From the NCBI GenBank assembly GCA_951802195.1, contig OX637635.1:248001-312000 (forward strand): DNA of 64,000 nt, written 5' to 3'. This document shows, in pieces, positions 23,570-34,758 of this stretch. Within the stretch, counting starts at the first letter, position 1; each line of letters starts with the position of its first letter. Source of the DNA: Tausonia pullulans. Lineage: Eukaryota > Basidiomycota > Tremellomycetes > Cystofilobasidiales > Mrakiaceae. A model generated the notes under the pieces. The model searched no databases. It worked only from the letters and a program-made list of their open reading frames with translations, and was not told the DNA's origin. The position numbers were made by a program, and so were the translations under genes.

Positions 23570-26500
23570 TCAAATGCTCTCGCCCGCAAGAACATCAGAG
23601 AACTCGCTCTCGAAAGCCGTCCACTCCTCAGCAAGCACCACCAGGGCCTCATCCTCAGTCCACTTCTGGATGTCGTCGCCGTCTCTGCTGCTGCTGCTGC
23701 TGTTTGCCTGATCTTCATAGGCAAGTCCGAACGCCCTCCGCGCCGCAGCTTGACCCCGCGCAATGAGCGAGACGAGCATGGGCGAGCTGACCGTGATGGA
23801 TGCGAGATCGGGTGCATCCGATGAGCGTCTGCCATCGCCGGGGGCAGGCGGGTCAAGAATTGGCCCAGGCGAGCGGATGGATGGGGAGGGGAGAAGATAA
23901 GAGTCGCGAGTTGCCGGCGGCGAGGACGGAGAGGACGTGTGTTTGCTGTAGAGGGACGGTGTTAAGTCGAAATAGCTATTGTGGCGACTGTACATCGAGG
24001 CGTCGCCATCCTTCGTCGGCGACCTCGGCGGTGTTGAAAGCAAGCGGCTAGCCGTCGACTGCGGGCTGAATTTACTTGGAGAGGTCGTCGAATCAGTGGC
24101 GAGGAAGGCGCTGGGAACGTGAGATGTTCGTCGGGATGAGAGAGGGCGAGAGGAGCGCAGGGGCGAGAGAGGCGGTGGCGCATTGACGGATGGCAGGGTC
24201 GATAGCTTCCGCGAAATCCAAGGTCGCAGATGAAGGATGAGAGGGTTGGGTCGGCTGAGTAGGAAATGAATGAGGGGCCAGATGAGAGCGTCAAAGATCG
24301 AGGCCGAGGTAAGGCTGCTAAGACGTAGGGAAAATCGTCCGCCGCCTGTCGCAGTCGGCAATGACATATTTGAAACATGTTTGATGGTGATCTGGTGTCC
24401 TCTATCCGTAATCTGCACCTCGTCGAGGACTCTCCGAAGAACGAGTGCAACGTGGGTCCAGACCGCGATGGTAATCTCTTCGGCCGGCGAGCGGACGACA
24501 ACCAGCTTGACAAGATGAATGGCGGCAGCGAGGCTTGCCGCTCGCCGACGCGGGTTCAGAGGATGGGGAACCGCGTCTCCCCGAGTAAAAGCGGGCTCTT
24601 CGAGAGAAGATATGGCGAATTTGAGGAGGCCGAGCCAGGCACGGGCGTGCGCAGAAGTGAGTTCCTGTCGCATAAGTGGGGTCTCTGCGTCTTGCTCGGC
24701 AGTGCAGGCCATGGTCCTCGCCATTGGAACAAGGAACCCGGCCAGGAACATTGGTGAGGATGGCTGGCGCGAGAGCTCAGCGCCCAGGTCAAAGTCCAGC
24801 CGGACGACGTAGGCGCAAAGGCGGACGACTGCTCCACGAATGGCTAGGGAGGCAAGCGCGTCTGCCTCAGCGACGAACGCACAAAGCTCCAAGGACGGTG
24901 CGGCGAACTCCGTGAGGACCAAAGTCTATACAGAGGCAGCTAGTGTCAGCGAAGACCACGTCAACTAAGACTGAGGGTCGAAAGCTTACCCTGAAAAGAG
25001 GGTCTCTCCGTAGCTCCTGACGATCCAAGAGGGAAACGATCACGTCAAGCAGCCCTGACAGGTCGATGGTGTCCGCTTGAGTTCGGAAAAGCGGCGCCAG
25101 GTCGCGGAGGAGCGTGGCTGCGCGTCTCCCGGAGAGGCCCTTTTTCCGGAGGAGCGAATGCCGAGCGAACTCGTTGATAAACTTGCCCACCGAGACTGTA
25201 ATGGATCAAATCCGGAGTGAGCTTTCGATCTCAGTCAAGAGACAACGAGCACGATTCACCTGCATCTCCGTTTTCGCGCATGAGCCGAGGTATCATCGCG
25301 AGGATGAGCTGCACCCCCCCTGAGGAGAGCTCTCCGCCAGCTGAAGCAAACGCACTGACCAGCAGGACATAGTCGCTGCGAAGAGCCTCCCACTTGATGG
25401 CCCCCGTTCGACTCGGCCGGACTGAGCCAGGCTCGAGGGCATCCCACGAAACAAGTTTCTCGCGTCCTTGTGATGATGGGTCATCAGAGCTGGGTGCCGT
25501 AGACTTTGTGTAGATACCGCCGAGGGCTTCGATTCCGTCGCGCAGAATGACCGAAGCGTCGGGAGAGGCAACAAGATGGACGGTCAAGTGGCGAAGGACG
25601 CCGAGGAAAGATTGAGCTCTCGCCGAGCCCGGCTCGTGGGCGACGACTGTCAGGAAGACTAAACAAGTTTGGAATTTTCAGCCCCGAGGGATGTTCAATA
25701 CAGGCAGAATCAAACGACCCACGCTTGACGACGGACGCCTCTGTAAAAATGCGCTCCTCCCACCGGTCCGAAGAAAGGCTCGGCAAATCCGGGTCTTTTC
25801 TCGAGAGCTTGGCAAGGAAAACCTCTGGCTGGTCGCGAACCAGGGCCGTCTTGTGAGAGCGGCGTCAGAGACAACCTGTCTATGGGCTATTGCAGCCTCC
25901 GTGCTCACCAGGGCTTCTCGCTCATGCACGTCATTCGTGCCTCTGAGGCCAGACGAATGCCCGGCATCTTTACCCTCAGAAGTTGAAAGAGACACCAGCA
26001 GAGAGTGGAGGTGGCCAGCAATCCACACCCGGTCCGAATCAGAGGCGGAATCATGCAGGACAATCGGCGCAAGTGAGGCCTATGCCGCGATTCTGTCAGC
26101 GGCGCTTCGCACCAACAAAGGAGATGAATGTAACACGTACTACCGTCTGATAAACGAGAGGTTCCTGGTGAATATTGAAGAAGCGCTTGAAAGTATACTC
26201 GACCGCGTCGCGGACGGCAGGTACATGTTCTGCCTGCGAGTAGGCTTTAAAGATGGGTGGAAGAATAAGGGCGAAGGCCGTCGCGGAGAGGAAAAGGCGA
26301 CGGAAGCGGATGGATGCCGTGAGGTGGACTGGAGAAAGAGTGTCAGTATTGACTTTACCAGTTGCCATAAAGGGAAGACGACGGACTCTGAAGGCATTGG
26401 GCGACAAGGACAATGTCATCCCAGTGGACGAGGATGATACTAGAAGAGGGAAGCGTGTATCAGCTGAAAACACCAAGAGAGACAATGGAAAATTGGCGTA

Positions 26501-29500
26501 CTCGTTGACGCTCTCCAATATATGAGCGAGTTCGATACGATCGGCATAATTCCGGTTTAGGGAGAGCAGGATCTGATGCGTGACGAGCAGAGCCGAGTGT
26601 GAGAGTAGTCGGGATGCAGATTTGATGTTCCGCTCTCCTGAGGCACTTGACGAGCTTCCAAGCCATCCTGAGCCTCTGGAGCGGCCAGACTGCGCGCAGG
26701 GAACAAAGGTCTCAGATGATCGCGATCCATCCCGGAGGATGCGTGGGAGGAGGAACGTCGAAAGCGCTTTCTTGATGCCGTAAGCTGAGACGTCGATTGC
26801 AGGTTTAGTCAGTGTATGAGGAATTGACAGAAAACGATATAGTTTGGACAAACCCTCTTTGCGGTCTCTCCGGAGAATGGAGAGAAGGAGCTGATTTTGC
26901 GCGATCCGGATCTGGACCAATTGCGCGAGAGGTTCAGGAAGGCCAGACGAAGGCGTCCCCGGGGCGGACGAGAGCTCTCGAGGAAACATTGGACTGTTCG
27001 GACTGGTGGCGTCAAACCAGAAGGCGCCGGCTGGCAGGAGAAGGCCGTCGAGTTTGTTGCGACGTAGTTCCCGGACCGACAGCTCGCTGACATGAGGGGC
27101 CACATCGGCGAGGACCGAGATGATGAGCATGTAGAGTCCAAGTGCCTTGCTGGATTGACTGGTCCGAGAGAGGGACTTCAGAACGCCGCCGAGATGGTTG
27201 AAAACCTCGAAGGCAAAGGCTGGAGGGAGCTTCGCCTGAGTGCCGAGAAGATTCCGGACGCTGGAGATCGCCAGACTAGCCTGATAGCGCAGGTTAACAT
27301 TGGTAGCGAGGATCCGAGGAAGAAGAACGGGGTCCTCTCGGATAACGGCGAGCAGGACTTCTTGGGAGAGAGCCGAGAGGAGAGTGTCTCGCTCTCGGAT
27401 CTCGTTTGGTACTCGCTCGGCGAGGTGGCTGGAAAGCGGAGCGATCATGACGGTCGCTCGACCGGCGAGTTCGTTGCCACTCGAGCCAGGAGACCTCCGG
27501 GAAGGCGAGCCTGGCGAGGCGGGACCCGCCGGCTCGCTGGACTGACTGGCAGCTGCTTCCCCATCCTCGGCGTCCGTGATATGACTCGTTAGGAGCGTGA
27601 GAGGTTTGCGTTCCCCTAGAGCAATCATAGAGCGATTAATTACTTTCGCCATGAATGGTTCTACTCAAGAACGGCTGCAAACTCACTGTCCTGGCGAGAG
27701 CTCTTCGGTTTATCCTCTGTGTCCCAGCCCAGCGCTGCGAGTCTAGGGTAAGTGAGGATAGAATGGGAGTGCATTGATCGACACTCGTTCAATAAATTTC
27801 CTGCTCGATGGCTACTCCGCTCGATTCTACTCACTGCGTCCGAATAGGCATGGGCAAGTCACCTCCGAAACGGAGCTGGATCTCATCGAGTTGTTCGACA
27901 TCGACGAATGAAGGAACTCCGACTGAAGATGGGACAAAGCCGAGGGCATCTTGAGCTAGCTTGAAGGGTTGCCGGCGCTTCGAGTCGATTAGGTACGGTT
28001 GAGAGAGGATCTGACGCCGGTAGCCGTAAAGTATTGAAATGCCACCTTGAACGGCGACCCTGGACTCAGATGTGGATCTAATAAGGGAGGCTTAATTTCT
28101 ACAGCACTCGATGTGAAGCAAGAGCAACAGTGGGCAGCTTACCCAATCGGTCCATTTATGAGTGCTTCGGCGAAAGCCTTCGGACACCGGTCACCATACA
28201 GCAGGACGAGAAACGCAGCCTTGCACCGGAAAACATTCAGTTCATCGTTAAGAAGACCGGTGAAACGAAAAACTCACTGGAGCCATCTCTTCCCAACTCG
28301 TACTCTTACTCAGGACACGGGAGAAAGCCTCTGGACCTAGGCGAGCGAGGTCGGCCGATCGAAGTTGAGCTTGCACCAGGACGAGAAGCCGAGCAAAGTA
28401 AGGGAAGGGGTCAAGAGCGAGGCACGACTTAAAGGTACGGGCCGAAGATAACTCTGGTGGTGGTGTGCTGAGATGAACTTGTCCGAGGAGGAGGGTTGCC
28501 TGAAGAATGAGAGGCGATATTGTCAGCGTCCAAGGTGAAGGTTCAGGGAAGCAGTTAATAATCTCCCTACCCTTTTCGCTGTACTTCTCCGTCCGACATC
28601 CATGAGAGCGTCAAATGCCCCACGCACGCGCTGGTTTGTCTTTCGAAGCTCCTCCAGAACGACATCGTCGATGTCGAGCGACCGAGGTGCCGCGGGCGGG
28701 TCGGACGAGTCCAGGAAGGGGTTATCATTCGGCTTAGCATCTTCCTCCACTTCGAGCGCCACGCCGCCGATGCGGGACTCAAGAGCCCAAGCAACCGCTC
28801 GCGCTAGCCAGGGAGCTGTCCTAGTCGAACCCGAGAGGCTCCGAAGTGCGAAGAAGAGTTGAGCGAGAAGCGAGCGGTGTGAGAGGGGTAGAAGCTTGGC
28901 GCGTTCCTGCAAAAAGAGCGACCATGAGCAAAAGAAACGCGCGCAGAAAAGCAGGCGGTGATCTCACCTTGGCAATGACGAGGACGGCGAGACGCGCCTC
29001 CAAGGTATTCGAGAAGTCAACAAAGGCCGCTGCCTCAGGGTCGCTCCTCCCCTCTCCGTGGATCGTGCGAAGGGCCAGGATGACCTCCACTGCGATGACC
29101 GCTTGGCCAAGCTTGAGCTTAGCCCAACCCAAGGGTGCTATCCCTCCCCCCTTATGCTTCTTTCCTCCACCACCCGCGAGGGCCACGGCGAGCATCTCGG
29201 CGTCCTCGAACCAGAAGGCACGAGGGCCGAGAGTCTCTGCGAGCGCCAGGCAAGCCTGGACGTGATGGATGACGACCTCCATCTTGTCCGAAGAGGCCGC
29301 GGCGAAGAGAGGCGCATAAAAGAGTTGGGGGAGGGATTTTTGGAGAAGCACGAGCGCCGGTCGAAGGGCTAGTCGCTCGGCAGGGGCGAGAGCGACGAGT
29401 CGCTGAAGCAGCTGGGCGTCAGAGAAGATGACCTCACATTCGCAGGAGTGAACGGCGCCAACTGACCTCGAACAGTGAGGGAATAGCCTCTCGAAGCACC

Positions 29501-32240
29501 TCGGCCAAGAGAGCTTCCCCGCGGAGAAGCGATGGGAGTGCGAGGATGATCTCCGGCACAGAGTCTTGTAACAGCTGTGGCAATGCCGTTAGCGTCTTAG
29601 TGGGAGATTCAAGTTCTTGAGGTCATATGTTGCTCACGAGCTCCTTGAGTCCAGCGATCAGACCAGTCATCCACCTTTCGTCACCCTTTTGGCAGAGTTC
29701 TTCCATCAGAGCGAATGCCGCGTCCCCGTACACCTCCTCTGCGAGTGCTACATCGCCTGGATCATCGTTTGTATTGGATCGGCGCGCCGATAGCACCACG
29801 AGGAGGAGCATCATCTTGGTTGATAATGCTGCATCCTGGAGCTGAGTAACGAGGTGTCCCCGCTTGAGAACCTGGCTGACTGTGAGCCGGTCGAGCTGGG
29901 GCACAATTTTGGAACGAACGAGCTCGACGAAGGTTGAGCAGGAGCGTTCCAGGACTGTGTTCGAGGAGGAAGAGTCGGAGCTCGTTAATAGCTGCTCGCC
30001 AACGAAGTACACCCGCGCCGCCTGAAGCAAAGTGACAAGTCCTCGACGGAGAACGAGCTCAACCGCGCCTTGGAGGCTTGGCTGGCGCTCCAAGTCTGGC
30101 CAAAGAGGCTGAAGGAATAAGAAAGCGGGATCAGTGCAAGACACAGAAAATTTCCAATAAACTACCACTTACGATGACAGCTTTGTCCATTATGCTCGTA
30201 AACTCGGCCCTGGGCCCGTTCTCCAGCCGCCTGACGGTTCCATGCCATGCGATTGCTTCGGCGACTCGTCTGCCCTCCCATCCGAGCAGGAGCTGGAGAT
30301 CTCCGCCATCGTACCCTTCGAGGACCTTTCCAGGGTCAAGCCGAACGACATCACCTCGGATAAGCCGGGAGATGATTCCGCTGAGCACCTCCGACGGTGG
30401 GAGGGACAAAGACGTTGGCATGAGAGCACGCGCCCCACCACCAGTATTGGATCGCTTAGGCGGGTTGATAGGCGCCAGAGAGGACAGCGACTGTGATACC
30501 GATAAGAGTGCCGAGAGGAGAGCTTGGAGGGCGAGTGGTGACGTGGGAGGGATTGAGCCGGGATGAGTGGAAACTCTCGCTGTGGGTGCCGTTGGGTCAA
30601 GGAGCGAGACGAATAGTGCAAGAGCTCGAGCCTGAGGTCGACTCCCCGTCAGCAGAGTGAAATGGAACGGCTCAGTGGTCGACAGAACTCACTCGAAGAG
30701 CGGGATCTGGAACCTCGAGCGCCCGCAAGCACCACAGCCATCGTTCAAGCTCCTGCTCACCATTGCCGCTCCTCCAGTTTTTTACGATGAGCGTGAAAAT
30801 CTCCAGACTCATCTGCCGCAGACCGGGCGCCCCTCCATTCGAGAAGGGCCGGCCGAGCTCGACGAGGACCTCCCCTGCGAGAGGGAGAGGCTGCGCCCAC
30901 GACTGAGCCGCGAACGGGACGTATACATGAAGGACCTGGAGGAGCGCAGAGAGAGGCGGTGGAGGCCCAGTGTAGAGACCACCGTACGATCCGGAGGAAG
31001 AGTGGCCTCGTGACGGTTGGATCGGGTTCGTCGGTCGGCTAGGGTGGAGCTCACTCGGGGCGCCGTGGCCTTGCGAAGATGGCAGTGATGCTAGCAGACG
31101 GTTCCGGCGCTCTTGAAGCAGGGCGCGAGACATCTCCTGAGTGAAGCGCTGATAGTGAGGATGTGCTGTCGATAGGGCCGAAGCGCCTGCTGGCGCCGTT
31201 TCGGATCGTTTAGCGGCACGCCCGTCTTTCTCGCGAGCCATCGCGAGCTCTGCTACAGTTCGGAAGCCGAGACCCTTTTTGATCCACCCACTCGTCGTCT
31301 CGAGCGTTCTCTCCTCTGGAAATCGCGGAGCGGCGGGCGATGGCGGGAAGGACTCAGGCAAGTTGCTTTCTGCTCGGGCTTTAGGCGGCATCACGACATC
31401 TCGCAGCGTCTGCCAGTGAGGCGAGGCACTCCCGTAGGGGGTTGAAGATTCTGGGAGCGGAAGCGTGGCGCTGGTTGTGTCGAGCTGGAGAGCCATCTTG
31501 AGGCTTGGGCGAGTCGTAGGCCGAGGTGGAAAGAGGACTCGAGGCTGAAGGGAAACGCTCCGCGGAGGCGGCGATCTGGGGACACTGGGGGATGTTGGAG
31601 GAGAATCGTGAAGAACCGCAGGGGCCGAGGAACTATTATCGGGTGATGAGATGAATGGCGACGGCGACGGCGCCAAAGGAGGAATGTCACTTGGAGGCGT
31701 CTCCGGTGGCGGGGACTCGGTGAGCGGGAGCCCTTCTTGAAGCATGTTCTCCAAAGAGATCCGAGGGACGACTTCGGGAAAGTCCAGCACAGTACTCTCT
31801 GATCGATCAGAGGGACGACTTTCAGGACCCTCGCTGTTCATCCCGAAGTCGAGCTGCTCGGCTAGCACTTCGGTTGCGGTACGAGGGGTGTGGCCGCCTG
31901 TGGCGGCACTCTCCTCCATTCTCGACGTGTTCCGCGTGCCAATGGTGGACGTCCCGGACGACTTGCGATGGTTGAGGATGGCCGGCCGGCGCGAGAGAGA
32001 CAGATGGCCCTCGTGGGCAGCTGAACTCTTAAGAGAATGTGGAGGCAACGCACTCGGATCCGAGATCGATGCTGTCGTGGTCTCCTCATCGGATGAGAGC
32101 GTCGTTGCCGTCGTCTCGAGAAGGCTCTCGCTTGATTGTTCATCCAAGCGAGGGGCTCGAGAGGAGGAGAGGAGGGCACGGGTTATGGCCCAGCCCTTCC
32201 TCTTACTAACGCTGATCAGCTCATCATCCCCGGGCGACAT
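23570..32240 (-). CDS. Giant multi-exon helical-repeat-like protein (~2,500 aa), family not identified
   Basis: The first exon runs from ATG 32238-32240 (MSPGDDELISVSKRKGWAIT) to about 30695. It contains a Ser/Pro-rich disordered segment, then GWIKKGLGFRTVAELAMARE and LSALLQVLHVYVPFAAQSW. Many exons follow to the stop at 23570. They code mostly amphipathic helices: GAVELVLRRGLVTLLQAARV, MMLLLVVLSARRS, LLSALSQEVLLAVIREDP, KALGLYMLIISVLADVAPHV and LSHSALLVTHQILLSLNRNY, as in HEAT/ARM-type scaffolds. The C-terminal exon (24922 to 23570) has another Ser-rich stretch and ends with a short acidic helix, DEALVVLAEEWTAFESEFSD. No catalytic motif or transmembrane cluster is evident. Size and helical-plus-disordered architecture recall large scaffolds such as UNC80-type or tuberin-like proteins, but I could not confirm any of these. 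Exons between 27650 and 28500 are short and uncertain. It is one gene by frame continuity, though a split into two cannot be excluded. Confidence 0.65.
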
Positions 32241-32743
32241 CGACAAGACGGATGTGGGAGGGGGGGCGGACGGGCTGATGCGCAACGCGAATGCGCGTTT
32301 ATTGCTGCGGACCGGTGCACATCTCAGCCCAGCATCTTGGTAAAATCGTCGACAAATCTTCTCACAATGATCCCTCAGGGTCGGAGTCAGGTATGTTTGG
32401 GCTGAGGCGAGAGCGACAGGAAAATGAACAGGCGTTCGTCGGCTGTATGCGCGGGAGGGTCGCGCCCGGGTTCGGCGCTCTGGGTGGGTTGACGGTGAGA
32501 CGGGCAATCTATCAGCACTGAAGCCTTGTAATGCGACAAGGAATAAGCTAGCCTAAGGCCTCTTGGGGAGAGAGCAGCGGAAGGGGGAGGCTGGTGACGG
32601 TTAAGGGGGTCCGAGAGAGCAGCCTCGGCGAGCAGCGAGTCTGGGAGCGGAGACAAGAGCAGACAGGGAGGGAACCATCGACTTGTCGTGCTGGCAACCA
32701 CCACCACCACCACCACCTCGACCCATCTATCTTTCTCTCAGTC
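32241..32743. promoter_or_regulatory. Divergent promoter region between the giant gene and SPC3
   Basis: This is 503 bp between two start codons facing away from each other. A (CCA)n microsatellite lies at about 32697-32717 just before the SPC3 start, probably within its 5' leader. No coding feature is apparent. No promoter element could be assigned with confidence. Confidence 0.5.
32697..32717. repeat. (CCA)n microsatellite in SPC3 leader
   Basis: A run of about seven CCA units is read directly, ending about 27 bp before the SPC3 ATG. Confidence 0.85.
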
Positions 32744-33624
32744 ATGCACTCGACCGCCTCTAGGCTGTCGACACTCTCTTCAAACGCGGTGACCGCGCTC
32801 TTCACTCTCCTCGTCGCCATCGCTCTCTCCTCCTTCGCCCTCACGCCCAGCAAGCTCGAGGGTGGCCGGCTCACTGTCGAGCCGCTCAACGTGTCAGCCG
32901 GGTTATCCGTCTTGTTCTATTTGGATCTCTCGCTGATCTGTCTCTCTCTTTCGCCTGATGCAGCGTGATGGGCCGGTCGAAGGAGTTCCGGGGCGGTCCA
33001 ACGGAGTACGCCTTCGCGAACTTCGATGTCAAGGCCGGCGCGTTCCCTCCCTCTCTCTATCTACTCTTCCTGCTGTCTCGCGGCATCTGACTCTCTAGCG
33101 CTCCTTTGTCCATCAGATCTTTCTCCTCTCTTCCACTGGAATACCAAGCAGCTTCTTCTCCAGCTCACCGCGTCCTACACGACCCCGCCCGGTGTGCGTT
33201 GGTCGCGTGCTGGCTGCTGTGATCGCGACGTGTCTCGAATGCTGACGCGCGTTGTCCATGTCTGTCCACTCCACCTCTCAGACGCCCAACAGCGTTGTTC
33301 TCTGGGACAAGATTATCCAGACCCCCCAAAAGGCCAAGCTCGACATCTCGGGTGCGCGGAACAAGTACGCGTTCAAGGAGGTCTCGGCGTCATTCGCGTG
33401 TGTACCACCAGCCCAGCCCAGTCCCGGTATCTCCTCTTAGACCCAAACTGATTCCGGACTCTCTATTTGCCTGACTGACGGGCTGATGACGTAGAGGTGT
33501 CACCAATCTGACCTATACGCTCGACTACCATCTGATGCCGTACGTCGGGTGGCTCCAGAGCGGGGAGGTGACGCGCGCGCAGGTCGTTGTCGATCAGTTG
33601 CCTAAGCCGAAGCAGAAACTCTAG
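32744..33624 (+). CDS. SPC3: Signal peptidase complex subunit 3 (Spc3/SPCS3)
   Basis: Five exons, 32744-32892, 32964-33037, 33117-33193, 33282-33397 and 33495-33624, sum to 181 residues, close to human (180) and yeast (184). One N-terminal membrane anchor (AVTALFTLLVAIALSSFAL) precedes the lumenal domain with family blocks: ANFDVKADLSPLFHWNTKQL, PNSVVLWDKIIQTP, YAFKEVSASFAG and the terminal TYTLDYHLMPYVGWLQSGEV. It is a single-pass ER membrane protein required for signal-peptide cleavage, with its bulk in the lumen. Intron 2 (33038-33116) has a GC donor (G|GCGCGT) and a CAG acceptor; the reading frame and the VKADLSPLF join both require it. The neighbouring giant gene is divergent, with 503 bp between starts. 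Confidence 0.93.
33038..33116 (+). other. GC-AG intron in SPC3
   Basis: The 79 bp intron starts GCGCGTTCC and ends CATCAG. No GT donor in this stretch preserves frame and the conserved block VKADLSPLFHWN; the GC site does so exactly (phase 1 to phase 1). Confidence 0.75.
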
Positions 33625-34758
33625 TCATGGCTTCGATTGTATGGGACTTACAAGGGGTGAGGGTACGAAGCGAAAGAGTCGGGCTGCTTGAAAGAGTCGA
33701 GAGTTGCTTGAAGTTGGCGTCCGCCGCGAGGCGTCTGAAGCAGTGGCATGCTGCAATCTGACTACCGCCTATGTTATCGCAGATACAATCAAAATATAAT
33801 GAAAATGAAAAGGGAGCAGAGTTGAACAAGTGCAACGCTCATGCTGTATTGTCTCTCTTCGCGTCTCCCCTCTATTCACGAAGTATTCCATGTTGCCCTC
33901 TTCCTGCCGCCCACACTTTCCCTCATCTCTCTTGGATGCTGATGGCTTATCTTTCTCGAAGGTTTTGCCAAACATTTCTGCAAGTTCGATGGGTGTAAAT
34001 TTCGGTTGATGACAAGGATTTTGGCGGATGGCAGAGCTGGGATCGAGTGCCTGCAAGTTACAGCCCAGTCCTAACCTGCTCGGGCACGCTGGATGTAGAT
34101 GAAGGGTCCCTTTGTCCAAAAGGGGTAAATCACATCGTATAGGCTCTCCCAGTATAACACGATGAAGCGAAATAAGTAAATCTTATCCTAAAATCACCCT
34201 GCAACCTTTGTCCGCCTCCGACAAAGCGCCAGTAAAGCTAGAGCGATGATAAACGACTGGGATGAGTTTCGAAGACTGGTAAGGTCAGCCATTAGTGTTC
34301 GACTCATGTCCATCACGCAGCAAAGACTGAGAGGGCCAAGCATCCGTTCGACGAGAAACTCAGTCAGGCCAACCACAAAGAACACGCAAGATCAAACCGC
34401 TCGAGCTTGGTACCTACACATCTCTTGAAATAAAGAGATTCAATTTCTGTCGTTCCCCATTTACAGGAGAACTTCGACCTCTCTGCTCCCGAGTGAGTGT
34501 CCGTAGGACATCGCTCAAGCCGTTAGGGGTACGTTAATCCTTCTTCTGCGCGGTATGATACTCAAATCTCAGGATGATAGAGTGAAGACTCCGGGGCCGA
34601 GTTGCTTAGAAAAGACTGGGAGATCGAAGACCAGCATCCGCGGGCGGGCCGGCGGGTCCATTTAGTTGGATCGCCCGGTAGTGAACTGAGGAGGGCCTTA
34701 TAGATTGTCAATGACGAGTCTCCGACCTGAAATGGCGTATCATGATCATTCATCCATC
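33625..34758. other. 1.1 kb lower-GC convergent spacer
   Basis: This lies between the stops of SPC3 (+) and ATG9 (-). It is visibly more A/T-rich than its surroundings (for example 33780-33820). Two short minus-strand frames have slightly protein-like text (FTPIELAEMFGKTFEKDK near 33965-34020; a hydrophobic C-terminus near 34200-34260), but neither has a start, splice structure or family I can support. It could be 3' UTRs, a relic of an unknown gene, or a noncoding transcript. Confidence 0.45.

Noticed and set aside
27092-27592. 166-codon plus-strand frame within the giant gene
   Set aside because: It is antisense to a helical coding exon (27652 to 26500 on the minus strand) and has no start context or family match.
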